From assembly GCA_963662155.1 (NCBI GenBank), contig OY759270.1, positions 14,725,008 through 14,789,007 on the forward strand: DNA of 64,000 nucleotides. The letters are read 5' to 3'. Below the pieces are notes generated by a model. It saw only the letters and a list, made by a program, of their open reading frames with translations, did not search any database and had not been told where the DNA came from. Origin of the DNA: Lamellibrachia columna. Lineage: Eukaryota > Annelida > Polychaeta > Sabellida > Siboglinidae. Made by a program: the position numbers and the translations under genes. This document shows positions 47,627 to 59,244 of the stretch, one piece after another (the stretch's first letter is position 1; every line of letters starts with the position of its first letter).

Positions 47627-47637
47627 ATTGAATGTGG
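47627..47637. other. Copy B truncation point in the endonuclease gene
   Basis: Similarity to copy A ends abruptly within the antisense endonuclease at the codons just downstream of its N105-C111 segment; the host sequence that follows contains the promoter of the next gene. Confidence 0.6.
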
Positions 47638-47681
47638 TGGAGTTTGTGTTAGCTGCTTGGGCTCGACAATTTGTATTGTTT

Positions 47682-47689
47682 ACTTCCGG
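47682..47689 (+). promoter_or_regulatory. ETS-type motif ACTTCCGG before a start codon
   Basis: ACTTCCGG 15 bases before an ATG, in a short GC-rich island between MULE copy B and the four-exon gene. ETS sites close to the transcription start are common in TATA-less housekeeping promoters. Functional use is inferred. Confidence 0.4.
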
Positions 47690-47703
47690 TCTCACTTCGC
47701 AAC

Positions 47704-49134
47704 ATGGAGCTTGACATCGGTGCGATTCTTGCGGTAAGTTAAATGTTGATTTTGTTGTACAGTTTACATTTTAAGTGAAAGCACCTCTAGGCATGGACTA
47801 TATCTTTCTTTCAAGAAAATAATGTGCGAATTTATTAAATGATATGCCTTCGAGGCGGCTGGATTTTTAGCAGGGGACATCTCAGGCTCAGCCTCAGCCA
47901 GCGTTTGAGTATATGCTAATATGCTATAGTAGCTTAGGAATTGAATGACTCATTCCTTAATATATGACAATTTAGCTTCTGTGTGTGTGCAGGAACATTT
48001 TTCTCAAATGAATGATCAACTTGATGTGAAGGTCTTAAGAGCAAAGGAAATAAACAAACCCCATGTGTCCAAGGTGAGTGTAAATACAATACTGAATAAT
48101 AACAGTAGAATTAATAATCGTGTTTTTTTTACCAATGGCAATGGCATTTTAGCCACACCTGTGTGTGAAATGATCACGCATGTTTTAATGCAATATTATT
48201 AATAGCTATAGCTGTTCGAACTTGCTCTAATCTCTTAGAACATATTGAAGAATTAAGGTGGATGTGTATCCCAAGAATTGGATTGCATGTTCTGTATTAA
48301 CGGTTGTTTGTGTCAGGACAGCAGGGAGTAGAGAGACAGTAGTTATGGCAACATTTTTCTCCGCCTCTGTGTAATATGATTTTATCTGCTTCTGGGTAAT
48401 CTGAACATGCATGTCTACCTTTTGTAAGATAACTGATTGATTCTGTCCATAGGCCACATCAAGTGCAGCTATAAATCTGATGGCCGAGCATAGCCATAGG
48501 CTATCGTACCGTAAAAGACGTTCCTTCAAGCCAGATGTCATCCCAACAACATTTTCTGCGTCGAATGTTCGACGTACACCCAAGACCAAGTCCAAGAAGC
48601 GACAAACAACAGTCATCTCCAAGACAAAGAGAGCAGGTAGGCCTAACTATCTGACTGATTGATATCAAGGGGAAACGTATATGGCTTATTTCAGTGAAAG
48701 TTTAGCAAAACACAAAATTGCTACCCTTAGGCGAACGACTTTTTAAAAACCACCAACCCTATTCTCATGCCTGATGGATACTACTACTTTTAATATTTGC
48801 ATGTGTGCGTGCGAATGTTCTAACAACCATCATCACATGGTACATAATCTCTTCATTAATAAAGTAATGTAAGATTTAACTCAAAATATATAATTAAGAT
48901 TTAACTCAAAATATATAATTATGTAATGTTTTATTACAAAGCGTATTATATATTTTATTTTATTGCACAAATACTGTTGAGTAATGTTGAACATTGAATA
49001 CTTAATTCCTGATGTTGAATACCTTATTTGTTTAAGCTTCCATAGCTGCAGTCACACTCGAGAAGCTGGTGAGGGACAATACCCTGTGCAGACATCAGGA
49101 AGCCGTCCACCCAGTACCAGACCTCCAGCATTGA
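47704..49134 (+). CDS. Compact four-exon gene, 130-residue basic protein
   Basis: Exons 47704-47733, 47993-48073, 48453-48636 and 49037-49134. All junctions are GT/AG (GCG/GTAAGT, tgtgtgcag, AAG/GTGAGT, gtccatag, GAGCAG/GTAGGC, gtttaag) and phases 0, 0 and 1 match, total 393 nt including TGA. The protein starts MELDIGAILAEHFSQMNDQL, continues LRAKEINKPHVSK, then LMAEHSHRLSYRKRRSFKP, a basic RRTPKTKSKKRQTT patch and a C-terminal helix AAVTLEKLVRDNTL. The basic patch suggests nuclear localisation or nucleic acid binding. I do not recognise the family. The complete, phase-perfect model and promoter motif argue for a living gene. Confidence 0.7.
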
Positions 49135-49365
49135 GCCTTCGACGGCTTCCATAGCTTTGTTATCCACTTTGCTTCAAAGGTGTATGCCTTTTTGCATTAT
49201 GGCATGCGTGCGTGGTAATAATGCAAATTCTAGACCACAATTTGTGTGTGGGGGGTCACTAATGAGTGTTTTGTTTGTATACCCATGTGTGAGCATGATA
49301 CAGGAACTGTATCATGACAAATCACAACTTCAAATACATATTGCTAAATAACAGTTGTGGTTAAA

Positions 49366-49371
49366 AATAAA
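49366..49371 (+). terminator. Polyadenylation signal AATAAA
   Basis: Canonical hexamer 232 bases after the TGA of the four-exon gene, just before the convergent THAP-type gene ends. Confidence 0.5.
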
Positions 49372-49376
49372 CCGTT

Positions 49377-50995
49377 TTATGTAATTGCCAGGTAGAGGTT
49401 TCTTGATTCAACACGTGTTTTTATCACTGCGAGAAACGTGTCATAGAAGACTTCTTTCATTTGATGTCCTGTCACACTATGAAGTGGGTCATTTGATTTG
49501 ATGGTGTCATGTTGAAGGCTTTTCTGTTCTTGTCTTTGGTACCGAGCATTGTGAGTCTTTTCTACATGCGAACAATTGCTGCACATATTGTGACTGTCCT
49601 GAGTGGTGGGGAGCAGAAGTTGCCATGAGTTTGACATAATGCAGGACATATGGAAAAACATGACATTGGCTGGTAGGTTTATAATGTATCGAAAATACTG
49701 TTTTGAACCAGTACCATCTGGCAGACTGGCAAAATTCTGCAGAACATCTGCAGTTATTCCAGTACACACTGACTTTTCACGCAAGTCAAGAAAGGTATTT
49801 ACCCTTATGTGTTCAAGGTCAGTGGAAAGGTGTGGAGCAGGTACCCCAAACACATGGGCTGAAGCTGCCATACCAGTGCCACTTTCAAGAATAACTTGCG
49901 GCTTGACAACACTGTCCAAAACAACTGCAAGTTTAATAGTTTTTGCAGAGTTTCTGTGATGCACCATGGAAGCCGAACTTTGCCAATGTCTTCAAAGTTG
50001 AACTATGCAACATGATCAAACTCTGGCGGTGGCTCTCTGTATGACTGAAACATAAAAACGACAAAACTACTGTCTTAGGATTGGTTTATGAAAAAAATAC
50101 CTTCCTTAGGAATTAATTAATAGACTAGGTAGTGTGGTTGTCCTCAGAGGAATTGCCTGATTTTCCCAAAGGAAAATCACAGATTAGACAATCAAATATA
50201 CCAAATTCAAAAAAAGGACAAGAAAAGATAAATAGTCAAAGCAGAAAGAAGTAAAAGAAAACACATTTGATTAAGACAGGATACCTTCAATATGCAAACA
50301 GTAATTGAGCAACACTTACAGGCTCCTGTCGGGTTGTTTCTGGTGTTTCTACAGACTTTGGAGGCATCCATAGGGTTGGCAAACTTCCAAGTATCAATGT
50401 TCTTCGAGTTCCACTTGGACCTGTACAAAAAAAATATATAGTTATTTTTTGTGTTATGTAAATATATATATAATACACTTATTACTATTCTTACTGCTAT
50501 TGTTTCATTGTTGCCATTGTCATTTTGTATTGTTTTTGGTATTTAATATTTCAGTTTCTTCAGCACTGTGTATTATTAACAGCTGAGCTACTACCCCCCC
50601 CCACCCCACCCCCGAAACTGTGCCTGTGAAGAATCGTGATTGTGAAAATAATTTCATATAGTTATCTGCAGCTAGAGTAAGCGAAGACAGACACTTTTTT
50701 ATATTATTATACCTATAAAACAGACATACATGTTGGGCCTACTTAGCTTAGCCTTTAGTCTTTACAGAACTTTACACACAGTGACACAGTTACTCACTGA
50801 TTCAGGCTCTTTAACCGGTATATATGTAAATCTGCAACATCACTGAGCAGTTATTAACCATTTAATTACAATACCAAGAAACTTACCATGTTTGAAACAA
50901 TCATCTGTGAAATGCCTGGAGCAGATCTTGGCATTGTCAGCATCGAAGCTGCTGTCCACTCTTATTGATGCCAATCACGGGCAACTGAATCAGCT
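49377..50995 (-). pseudogene. THAP-domain gene, transposase-derived, interrupted
   Basis: Exon about 50990-50887 carries the end of a THAP zinc finger: DSVARDWHQ, then after a 2-base shift DSSFDADNAKICSRHFTDDCFKH at a donor (CATG/GTAAGT). Exon 50420-50320 joins in phase (G/GT) and gives PSGTRRTLILGSLPTLWMPP, the THAP terminal signature (usual AVPTLF). A third exon starts after an acceptor at about 50055 (SYREPPPEFDHVA, stop, FEDIGKVRLPW) and shifts into the 196-residue frame (49967-49377), which contains a CSNCSHVEKTHNARYQRQ motif. THAP proteins bind DNA through a C2CH finger; many are relics of P-type transposases. The 5' half of the finger is gone: a LINE sits at the break. Confidence 0.6.
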
Positions 50996-51009
50996 TGAGC
51001 CCTTGTAAC

Positions 51010-52199
51010 TCATCGTCATCATGCTGTCAGTCGCTATGCGACAAAGACTGCTTTCATTTCTTGACCGCCGCACTCCATTTAGTTCTCTGCTGTGAGAGTG
51101 ATGTCCATGAGTCGGTCTTTATGTCTCTCAGCTTGAGGTTTCTCTTGATGGTATCCTTGAACTGGAGATGAGGGCGTCCTCTCTGTCTGTGACCAGAAGA
51201 CAATTGAGAATAGAGGATCTGCTTTGGTAGCCTGTCTGATGACATCCTCATGAGGTGTCCAGTCCACAGGAGATTCTTTTTGATCAGAAGATCTTCCATA
51301 GAGGGCAGCCCTATCCGACCGAGTATTTCCTTGTTTGTCACTTTGTTCTTCCAGGTTAGCCTCATGATCGAACACAGATGTCGCATCATGAAGGCATGCA
51401 GCTTTTTCACCTGTCGTCTGTACACTGTCCAGGCCTCGGCTCCGTATAGTAAGGTGGATAGCACAACTGCGCGGTAGATCTTGCCTTTGACCCGCGTGGA
51501 AACATGGTGGTTGTTCCAGAGTCTCTGGCGTAATCGGCCGAAAGATGCACTAGCCTTAGCCATCCTCCTCTGTATTTCAGCATCAATGCGTCCATCACTT
51601 GATATAGCGCTTCCGAGGTAGGTGAATTCCGGAACAGAGTTCAGCTTGTTTCCATCAACCATGATATCCTCCTCTCGGGTTCTTGTATAGTTGGGTTGGT
51701 ACAGCACTTCCGTCTTCTTGATGTTAATCTTCAGGCCGAACTTTTTTGATGCATTGGAGAAAGCATCCACTATTCTCTGGATCTCTTCAGCAGAGTGGGC
51801 AACCAGTGCACTGTTATCTGCGTATAGCAGCTCTCTCACAAGTATCTGGGTAGTCTTGGTCTTCGCTCTGAAGTGTGCGACGTTGAATAGGTCAGCGCTC
51901 TGTCTAGACTGTATATAGACGCCATTTCCCATGCCTCGGAAAGCCTCGACGAGCATTGCTGATAGGAAGATGGAGAAGAGCGTGGGGGCCAGTACACAGC
52001 CTTGCTTGACACCATTGGTAACACCGAACGTTTCCGAGACTTCCCCTCCAACACTCACATTCGCCATCATTCCCGTATGTAGACCCTCGATCATGGTTGT
52101 GAATTTCTCTGGGCATCCATATTTCCTCAGTAGCTGCCATAGCCCAGCCCTTCCGACTGTATCAAACGCCTTCGTGAAGTCGACAAATACCATGTAGGG
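51010..52199 (-). mobile_element. 5'-truncated LINE (RTE-like tail)
   Basis: Minus-strand element with a 382-residue open frame (52202-51054) beginning inside the RT domain at MPYMVFVDFTKAFDTVGRAG and ending KWSAAVKK. Its 3' tail reads cgcatagcgactgacagcat followed by gatgacgatgag, a short-repeat end typical of RTE-like LINEs. It separates the THAP gene from the 2.5-kb array; the 5' truncation falls exactly at the array border. Confidence 0.8.
51054..52199 (-). pseudogene. LINE reverse transcriptase, mutated catalytic box
   Basis: RT motifs in order: VDFTKAFDTV, NGVKQGCVLAPTLFSIF, LLYADNSALVAHSAEE (YADN replaces YADD), KKTEVLYQPN, FTYLGSAISSD, then the thumb LLYGAEAWTVY and the C-terminal domain TGHLMRMSSDRLPKQILYS. 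No stop over about 380 codons, so the insertion is fairly recent, but the active-site Asp to Asn change should abolish polymerisation. Confidence 0.85.
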
Positions 52200-52255
52200 C
52201 ACGGACCACAGTCACTTTTCCCATAGACGACCATTATAACATTCTTGCGCCTACA

Positions 52256-52618
52256 TTGAAAATTTATCCTACAATTTTTTTTTTAAATTCACAGAAAATG
52301 ACAGACCCACTAAGACACCTGGTGTGCGAAATTCGTGAAAATGACACCTCCTTTTCGTACAAATTGCTTCAAAGCATGAGGCCCGTGCATTTCTGCCATG
52401 AAATTCCCCGGTTTCTCAAATATGAGTACATCCTGCCTAACAGCCACTGTGTCATTACGCAACTGGTATACCTACTGACAAATGGCATCATTTCAAAGCT
52501 TAGATGCTACTGTGCACAAAAACATCACTTCTACTCACTCATACACACAATTTCTGCTCTCACAAATAAACCCTATCTGCACAATGAATTTTTTCCTTGG
52601 GACTCTTTATGTATGTAA
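52256..52618 (+). CDS. Unit-1 ORF, unrecognised
   Basis: 120-residue frame open only in the first unit: MTDPLRHLVCEIRENDTS continues to VHFCHEIPRFLKYEYILPNS and YSLIHTISALTNKPYLHNE. In units 2-5 two extra bases (gacatacctcc against gacacctcc) split it. An acceptor-like ttcacag precedes the ATG. It may be an exon of the original transposon or chance; no domain recognised. Confidence 0.3.
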   Translation: MKIYPTIFFLNSQKMTDPLRHLVCEIRENDTSFSYKLLQSMRPVHFCHEIPRFLKYEYILPNSHCVITQLVYLLTNGIISKLRCYCAQKHHFYSLIHTISALTNKPYLHNEFFPWDSLCM

Positions 52619-53572
52619 TGGCGGATGGATTCTGACTGTGGTCCGTACCCTAATTAATTTCCGACATATCACAAACCGTCACGAAGGTTATACCAAATCG
52701 AAGAAAAACCTTTATCTCGATAAACCACAGAAGGAAATCCACATCGCAATGCAACACATTAATTGATATGTCACCGAGACATGCCCCCGTATGTGATGGT
52801 AAGAATTTCAAGTGGGCTGAGTTGCACATATGCACTTTCGTCATAAAGCCCACAATGCTTGCTGTGCCAGAGATATAGAAAATCTTACAAGTGTTTCACA
52901 AAATATGGGGTATTTTCATCAATACAACACTAAAATTGTCAACTAATTTTTTATTAAAATATTTTTTTTATTTTTTTTTAATATGCACTGTTTTTGGGCA
53001 AAAAGCAGGCATTTCTGTGTATTTCACAACATTAATAGGTAATATTGAGTGTTCAAACTACAACGAATTATGGTATGTGTGAAAACAAGCTATATATCTG
53101 ACAAGTTTTCATGTGAACATTTGGCATTTCTGACACGGATGACCCAATTTCAAGTCACTGAAGGTGCCAACTGCCTGTCAACGAGACAGAATGGAATGCT
53201 GCCTGTTTGGGGCTTTTGGGTGTCTCCTGTTGCAACTACAGTGACGACAAGCCTACTTTTTGCTCAGATTTCAACTACAGGGGGTTGTAAATTCTATTCA
53301 GAATCTACATTGGGGTATTTTCTCAGCCAATACCTGTGCAGCATGACAGACAAGTGGTCTACCCCACTAAAATTATGGCCATTGCTTAAATGTCAGTTGG
53401 ACAGATTGCTCCCAGATCAGTCAGATAGGAAAAGTTTTTGACTCTGATACAGATATCGGCATGGAGAAGAAAAGTGAAGGTGTGGCGAAGTTCCAAATAG
53501 TCAAAAATGAGAGGAGATGTGGCTTTCAGAAGGGGCACACTGTGCCAGGATATTGTGGTTCTACACATACAG

Positions 53573-54084
53573 AATAAATTGTGCTCCTTGGGAGCTTCAC
53601 TTTGAAGGAGAGGATTTTATGTCACCTGTCCAAGGCATGATAACTGCACAGCAACATTGACATTGGATTGCTATGGAGGTGACTGCAAGATATGCAGGTA
53701 CTCCTCTATAGCCTGCTCAGGTGGGAAAGGAAACTGGTGGAAAAAATCAATGTACCTGCAGACAGGTACTCTCCACTATCTCAACATGACCAGTAGAGAC
53801 AGGATTACACTGAGAAAGATTCTGCAACTAAGATAAGGGGGGAACGCACAAGCGTTAACAAAACTGTGGCTTAACACAAACCGAAATGATGGCCTGAACA
53901 GAGGGTTGAGTGCTTCTCTACCAAAAAATGTGAACTTCAGTCGCAATGTCAAGGGATGTGCCTGTGCAGCCATTGACAGGCTGAATTATGGAGAGGAGGA
54001 CTCTCTACTGTGGAAATTGGAGACAAGCAAAGGTTCTATTAGTAAAGGTGGAAGTGTGCCACACACTCCCCCCACATGTATGTG
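53573..54084 (+). pseudogene. MULE-type transposase C-terminal fragment, unit 1
   Basis: One frame, with two stops, reads NKLCSLGASL, then FYVTCPRHDNCTATLTLDCY, YGGDCKICRYSSIACSGG, NWWKKSMYLQTGTLHYLN, and after a TAA, LNRGLSASLPKNVNFSRN and AAIDRLNYGEEDSLLWKLE. Blocks line up with copies A/B (NKLCKLGSSL, CPGHQGCTAT, CYSGSCQNC, NWWK.SQHL, INRSFSASLPKNV, AAIDR/VIDRINYG). In A/B about 110 residues, including the second catalytic Asp, lie between the CTAT and CYSGSC motifs; here they are directly adjacent, so the region is deleted. The clear but modest similarity shows a separate MULE family. Confidence 0.75.
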
Positions 54085-54256
54085 AGGGGAGTTCAAGAGA
54101 GGATTACCTCATAGCCCTGCGAGCACAACGAAGCATGGACACACAGACAGACAGGCAAGCAGCTGAGCATGCAAAAACACACAAACTGGTGAGTAATGAT
54201 AAGACTGGCTTAATTAATTCTTTGATTTGTCTCTCACCTGTTCAACTGCACAATTT

Positions 54257-54631
54257 CTAAATACACTGAGGGTAATGACCATGACCAAAACAATGCTGCT
54301 CTCTCACACACTGTCTTCTATTGTTGTTTACATGCAGTGGCTCCAGTATCATATGCTGTGGATTAACACACAAGCTGACATTGCAAATATGGCTACAACT
54401 TAGATGTCTAGGAATCTTTGATAAATTATGGTGTAGCATATACATTAATCTATGTACAAGAACTGTCTTCCATTTCCCAGCTGGAAATTTCACACATATG
54501 ACACCATACTGGGCTAGCTAGCCTATACAATATGCTTTAAAACACCCAGTCCATAACATGCAACTGTCATTTCTTGACAAGACAGTGTTAAACTTGATTC
54601 TCCACCTATATTTTCTCACAAAAAATGTCAT
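54257..54631 (-). pseudogene. His-Cys box endonuclease, unit 1, one TAG
   Basis: Reads MTFFVRKYRWRIKFNTV, CMLWTGCFKAYCIG, TAG, then in the same frame LAQYGVICVKFPAGKW, VHRLMYMLHHNL and the box SHICNVSLCVNPQHM, EPLHVNNNRRQC, CFGHGHYPQC. Compared with the copy A enzyme, the catalytic His, the Asn nine residues after the third zinc ligand, and all eight Cys/His zinc ligands are kept with identical spacing. The stop lies in a variable loop between the first ligand and the YGVI segment. It faces the transposase fragment, ending 173 bases from it. Confidence 0.8.
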
Positions 54632-56068
54632 CCATGCTTGTTTTACCACGATGCGTTGCCTTGGTAACAAGCCAGTCAAAATTTCATACTGGGCAAGGAC
54701 CACAGTCACTTTTCCCATAGACGACCATTATAACATTCTTGCGCCTACATTGAAAATTTATCCTACAATTTTTTTTTTAAATTCACAGAAAATGACAGAC
54801 CCACTAAGACACCTGGTGTGCGAAATTCGTGAAAATGACATACCTCCTTTTCGCACAAATTGCTTCAAAGCATGAGGCCCGTGCATTTCTGCCATGAAAT
54901 TCCCCGGTTTCTCAAATATGAGTACATCCTGCCTAACAGCCACTGTGTCATTATGCAACTGGTATACCTACTGACAAATGGCATCATTTCAAAGCTTAGA
55001 TGCTACTGTGCACAAAAACATCACTTCTACTCACTCATACACACAATTTCTGCTCTCACAAATAAACCCTATCTGCACAATGAATTTTTTCCTTGGGACT
55101 CTTTATGTATGTAATGGCGGATGGATTCTGACTGTGGTCCGTGCCCTAATTAATTTCCGACATATCACAAACCGTCACGTAGGTTATACCAAATCGAAGA
55201 AAAACCTTTATCTCGATAAACCACAGAAGGAAATCCACATCGCAATGCAACACATTAATTGATATGTCACCGAGACATGCCCCCGTATGTGATGGTAAGA
55301 ATTTCAAGTGGGCTGAGTTGCACATATGCACTTTCGTCATAAAGCCCCCAATGCTTGCTGTGCCAGAGATATAGAAAATCTTACAAGTGTTTCACAAAAT
55401 ATGGGGTATTTTCATCAATACAACACTAAAATTGTCAACTAATTTTTTATTAAAATATTTTTTTTATTTTTTTTTAATATGCACTGTTTTTGGGCAAAAA
55501 GCAGGCATTTCTGTGTATTTCACAACATTGATAGGTAATATTGAGTGTTCAAACTACAACGAATTATGGTATGTGTGAAAACAAGCTATATATCTGACAA
55601 GTTTTCATGTGAACATTTGGCATTTCTGACACGGATGACCCAATTTCAAGTCACTGAAGGTGCCAACTGCCTGTCAACGAGACAGAATGGAATGCTGCCT
55701 GTTTGGGGCTTTTGGGTGTCTCCTGTTGCAACTACAGTGACGACAAGCCTACTTTTTGCTCAGATTTCAACTACAGGGGGTTGTAAATTCTATTCAGAAT
55801 CTACATTGGGGTATTTTCTCAGCCAATAGCTGTGCAGCATGACAGACAAGTGGTCTACCCCACTAAAATTATGGCCATTGCTTAAATGTCAGTTGGACAG
55901 ATTGCTCCCAGATCAGTCAGATAGGAAAAGTTTTTGACTCTGATACAGATATCGGCATGGAGAAGAAAAGTGAAGGTGTGGCGAAGTTCCAAATAGTCAA
56001 AAATGAGAGGAGATGTGGCTTTCAGAAGGGGCACACTGTGCCAGGATATTGTGGTTCTACACATACAG

Positions 56069-56580
56069 AATAAATTGTGCTCCTTGGGAGCTTCACTTTG
56101 AAGGAGAGGATTTTATGTCACCTGTCCAAGGCATGATAACTGCACAGCAACATTGACATTGGATTGCTATGGAGGTGACTGCAAGATATGCAGGTACTCC
56201 TCTATAGCCTGCTCAGGTGGGAAAGGAAACTGGTGGAAAAAATCAATGTACCTGCAGACAGGTACTCTCCACTATCTCAACATGACCAGTAGAGACAGGA
56301 TTACACTGAGAAAGATTCTGCAACTAAGATAAGGGGGGAACGCACAAGCGTTAACAAAACTGTGGCTTAACACAAACCGAAATGATGGCCTGAACAGAGG
56401 GTTGAGTGCTTCTCTACCAAAAAATGTGAACTTCAGTCGCAATGTCAAGGGATGTGCCTGTGCAGCCATTGACAGGCTGAATTATGGAGAGGAGGACTCT
56501 CTACTGTGGAAATTGGAGACAAGCAAAGGTTCTATTAGTAAAGGTGGAAGTGTGCCACACACTCCCCCCACATGTATGTG
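56069..56580 (+). pseudogene. MULE-type transposase fragment, unit 2
   Basis: Same as unit 1, with the same TAA and the same internal deletion. Confidence 0.75.
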
Positions 56581-56752
56581 AGGGGAGTTCAAGAGAGGAT
56601 TACCTCATAGCCCTGCGAGCACAACGAAGCATGGACACACAGACAGACAGGCAAGCAGCTGAGCATGCAAAAACACACAAACTGGTGAGTAATGATAAGA
56701 CTGGCTTAATTAATTCTTTGATTTGTCTCTCACCTGTTCAACTGCACAATTT

Positions 56753-57127
56753 CTAAATACACTGAGGGTAATGACCATGACCAAAACAATGCTGCTCTCT
56801 CACACACTGTCTTCTATTGTTGTTTACATGCAGTGGCTCCAGTATCATATGCTGTGGATTAACACACAAGCTGACATTGCAAATATGGCTACAACTTAGA
56901 TGTCTAGGAATCTTTGATAAATTATGGTGTAGCATATACATTAATCTATGTACAAGAACTGTCTTCCATTTCCAAGCTGGAAATTTCACACATATGACAC
57001 CATACTGGGCTAGCTAGCCTATACAATATGCTTTAAAACACCCAGTCCATAACATGCAACTGTCATTTCTTGACAAGACAGTGTTAAACTTGATTCTCCA
57101 CCTATATTTTCTCACAAAAAATGTCAT
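56753..57127 (-). pseudogene. His-Cys box endonuclease, unit 2
   Basis: Same as unit 1, TAG included; differs at Gly to Trp (FPAWKW). Confidence 0.8.
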
Positions 57128-58560
57128 CCATGCTTGTTTTACCACGATGCGTTGCCTTGGTAACAAGCCAGTCAAAATTTCATACTGGGCACGGACCACA
57201 GTCACTTTCCCCATAGACGACCATTATAACATTCTTGCGCCTACATTGAAAATTTATCCTACAATTTTTTTTTTAAATTCACAGAAAATGACAGACCCAC
57301 TAAGACACCTGGTGTGCGAAATTCGTGAAAATGACATACCTCCTTTTCGCACAAATTGCTTCAAAGCATGAGGCCCGTGCATTTCTGCCATGAAATTCCC
57401 CGGTTTCTCAAATATGAGTACATCCTGCCTAACAGCCACTGTGTCATTACGCCACTTGTATACCTACTGACAAATGGCATCATTTCAAAGCTTAGATGCT
57501 ACTGTGCACAAAAACATCACTTCTACTCACTCATACACACAATTTCTGCTCTCACAAATAAACCCTATCTGCACAATGAATTTTTTCCTTGGGACTCTTT
57601 ATGTATGTAATGGCGGATGGATTCTGACTGTGGTCCGTGCCCTAATTAATTTCCGACATATCACAAACCGTCACGAAGGTTATACCAAATCGAAGAAAAA
57701 CCTTTATCTCGATAAACCACAGGAAATCCACATCGCAATGCAACACATTAATTGATATGTCACCGAGACATGCCCCCGTATGTGATGGTAAGAATTTCAA
57801 GTGGGCTGAGTTGCACATATGCACTTTCGTCATAAAGCCCACAATGCTTGCTGTGCCAGAGATATAGAAAATCTTACAAGTGTTTCACAAAATATGGGGT
57901 ATTTTCATCAATACAACACTAAAATTGTCAACTAATTTTTTATTAAAATATTTTTTTAATTTTTTTTAATATGCACTGTTTTTGGGCAAAAAGCAGACAT
58001 TTCTGTGTATTTCACAACATTCATAGGTAATATTGAGTGTTCAAACTACAACGAATTATGGTATGTGTGAAAACAAGCTATATATCTGACAAGTTTTCAT
58101 GTGAACATTTGGCATTTCTGACACGGATGACCCAATTTCAAGTCACTGAAGGTGCCAACTGCCTGTCAACGAGACAGAATGGAATGCTGCCTGTTTGGGG
58201 CTTTTGGGTGTCTCCTGTTGCAACTACAGTGACGACAAGCCTACTTTTTGCTCAGATTTCAACTACAGGGGGTTGTAAATTCTATTGAGAATCTACATTG
58301 GGGTATTTTCTCAGCCAATAGCTGTGCAGCATGATAGACAAGTGGTCTACCCCACTAAAATTATGGCCATTGCTTAAATGTCAGTTGGACAGATTGCTCC
58401 CAGATCAGTCAGATAGGAAAAGTTTTTGACTCTGATACAGATATCGGCATGGAGAAGAAAAGTGAAGGTGTGGCGAAGTTCCAAATAGTCAAAAATGAGA
58501 GGAGATGTGGCTTTCAGAAGGGGCACACTGTGCCAGGATATTGTGGTTCTACACATACAG

Positions 58561-59072
58561 AATAAATTGTGCTCCTTGGGAGCTTCACTTTGAAGGAGAG
58601 GATTTTATGTCACCTGTCCAAGGCATGATAACTGCACAGCAACATTGACATTGGATTGCTATGGAGGTGACTGCAAGATATGCAGGTACTCCTCTATAGC
58701 CTGCTCAGGTGGGAAAGGAAACTGGTGGAAAAAATCAATGTACCTGCAGACAGGTACTCTCCACTATCTCAACATGACCAGTAGAGACAGGATTACACTG
58801 AGAAAGATTCTGCAACTAAGATAAGGGGGGAACGCACAAGCGTTAACAAAACTGTGGCTTAACACAAACCGAAATGATGGCCTGAACAGAGGGTTGAGTG
58901 CTTCTCTACCAAAAAATGTGAACTTCAGTCGCAATGTCAAGGGATGTGCCTGTGCAGCCATTGACAGGCTGAATTATGGAGAGGAGGACTCTCTACTGTG
59001 GAAATTGGAGACAAGCAAAGGTTCTATTAGTAAAGGTGGAAGTGTGCCACACACTCCCCCCACATGTATGTG
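58561..59072 (+). pseudogene. MULE-type transposase fragment, unit 3
   Basis: As units 1 and 2. Confidence 0.75.
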
Positions 59073-59244
59073 AGGGGAGTTCAAGAGAGGATTACCTCAT
59101 AGCCCTGCGAGCACAACGAAGCATGGACACACAGACAGACAGGCAAGCAGCTGAGCATGCAAAAACACACAAACTGGTGAGTAATGATAAGACTGGCTTA
59201 ATTAATTCTTTGATTTGTCTCTCACCTGTTCAACTGCACAATTT

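Larger units (their letters stand above)
44545..47637 (+). mobile_element. MULE copy B, right-truncated
   Basis: Colinear and highly similar to copy A from its left end through the transposase into the 3' part of the antisense endonuclease gene, where similarity stops at gaatgtgg (47637). Most of the endonuclease, including its box, is therefore missing. The matching right end sits about 0.5 kb to the left of this copy, at 43813. Confidence 0.85.

Noticed and set aside
53049..53441. 130-residue plus-strand ORF in the array spacer as a gene
   Set aside because: Broken by single changes in other units and not alignable with the transposase blocks; no recognisable domain.
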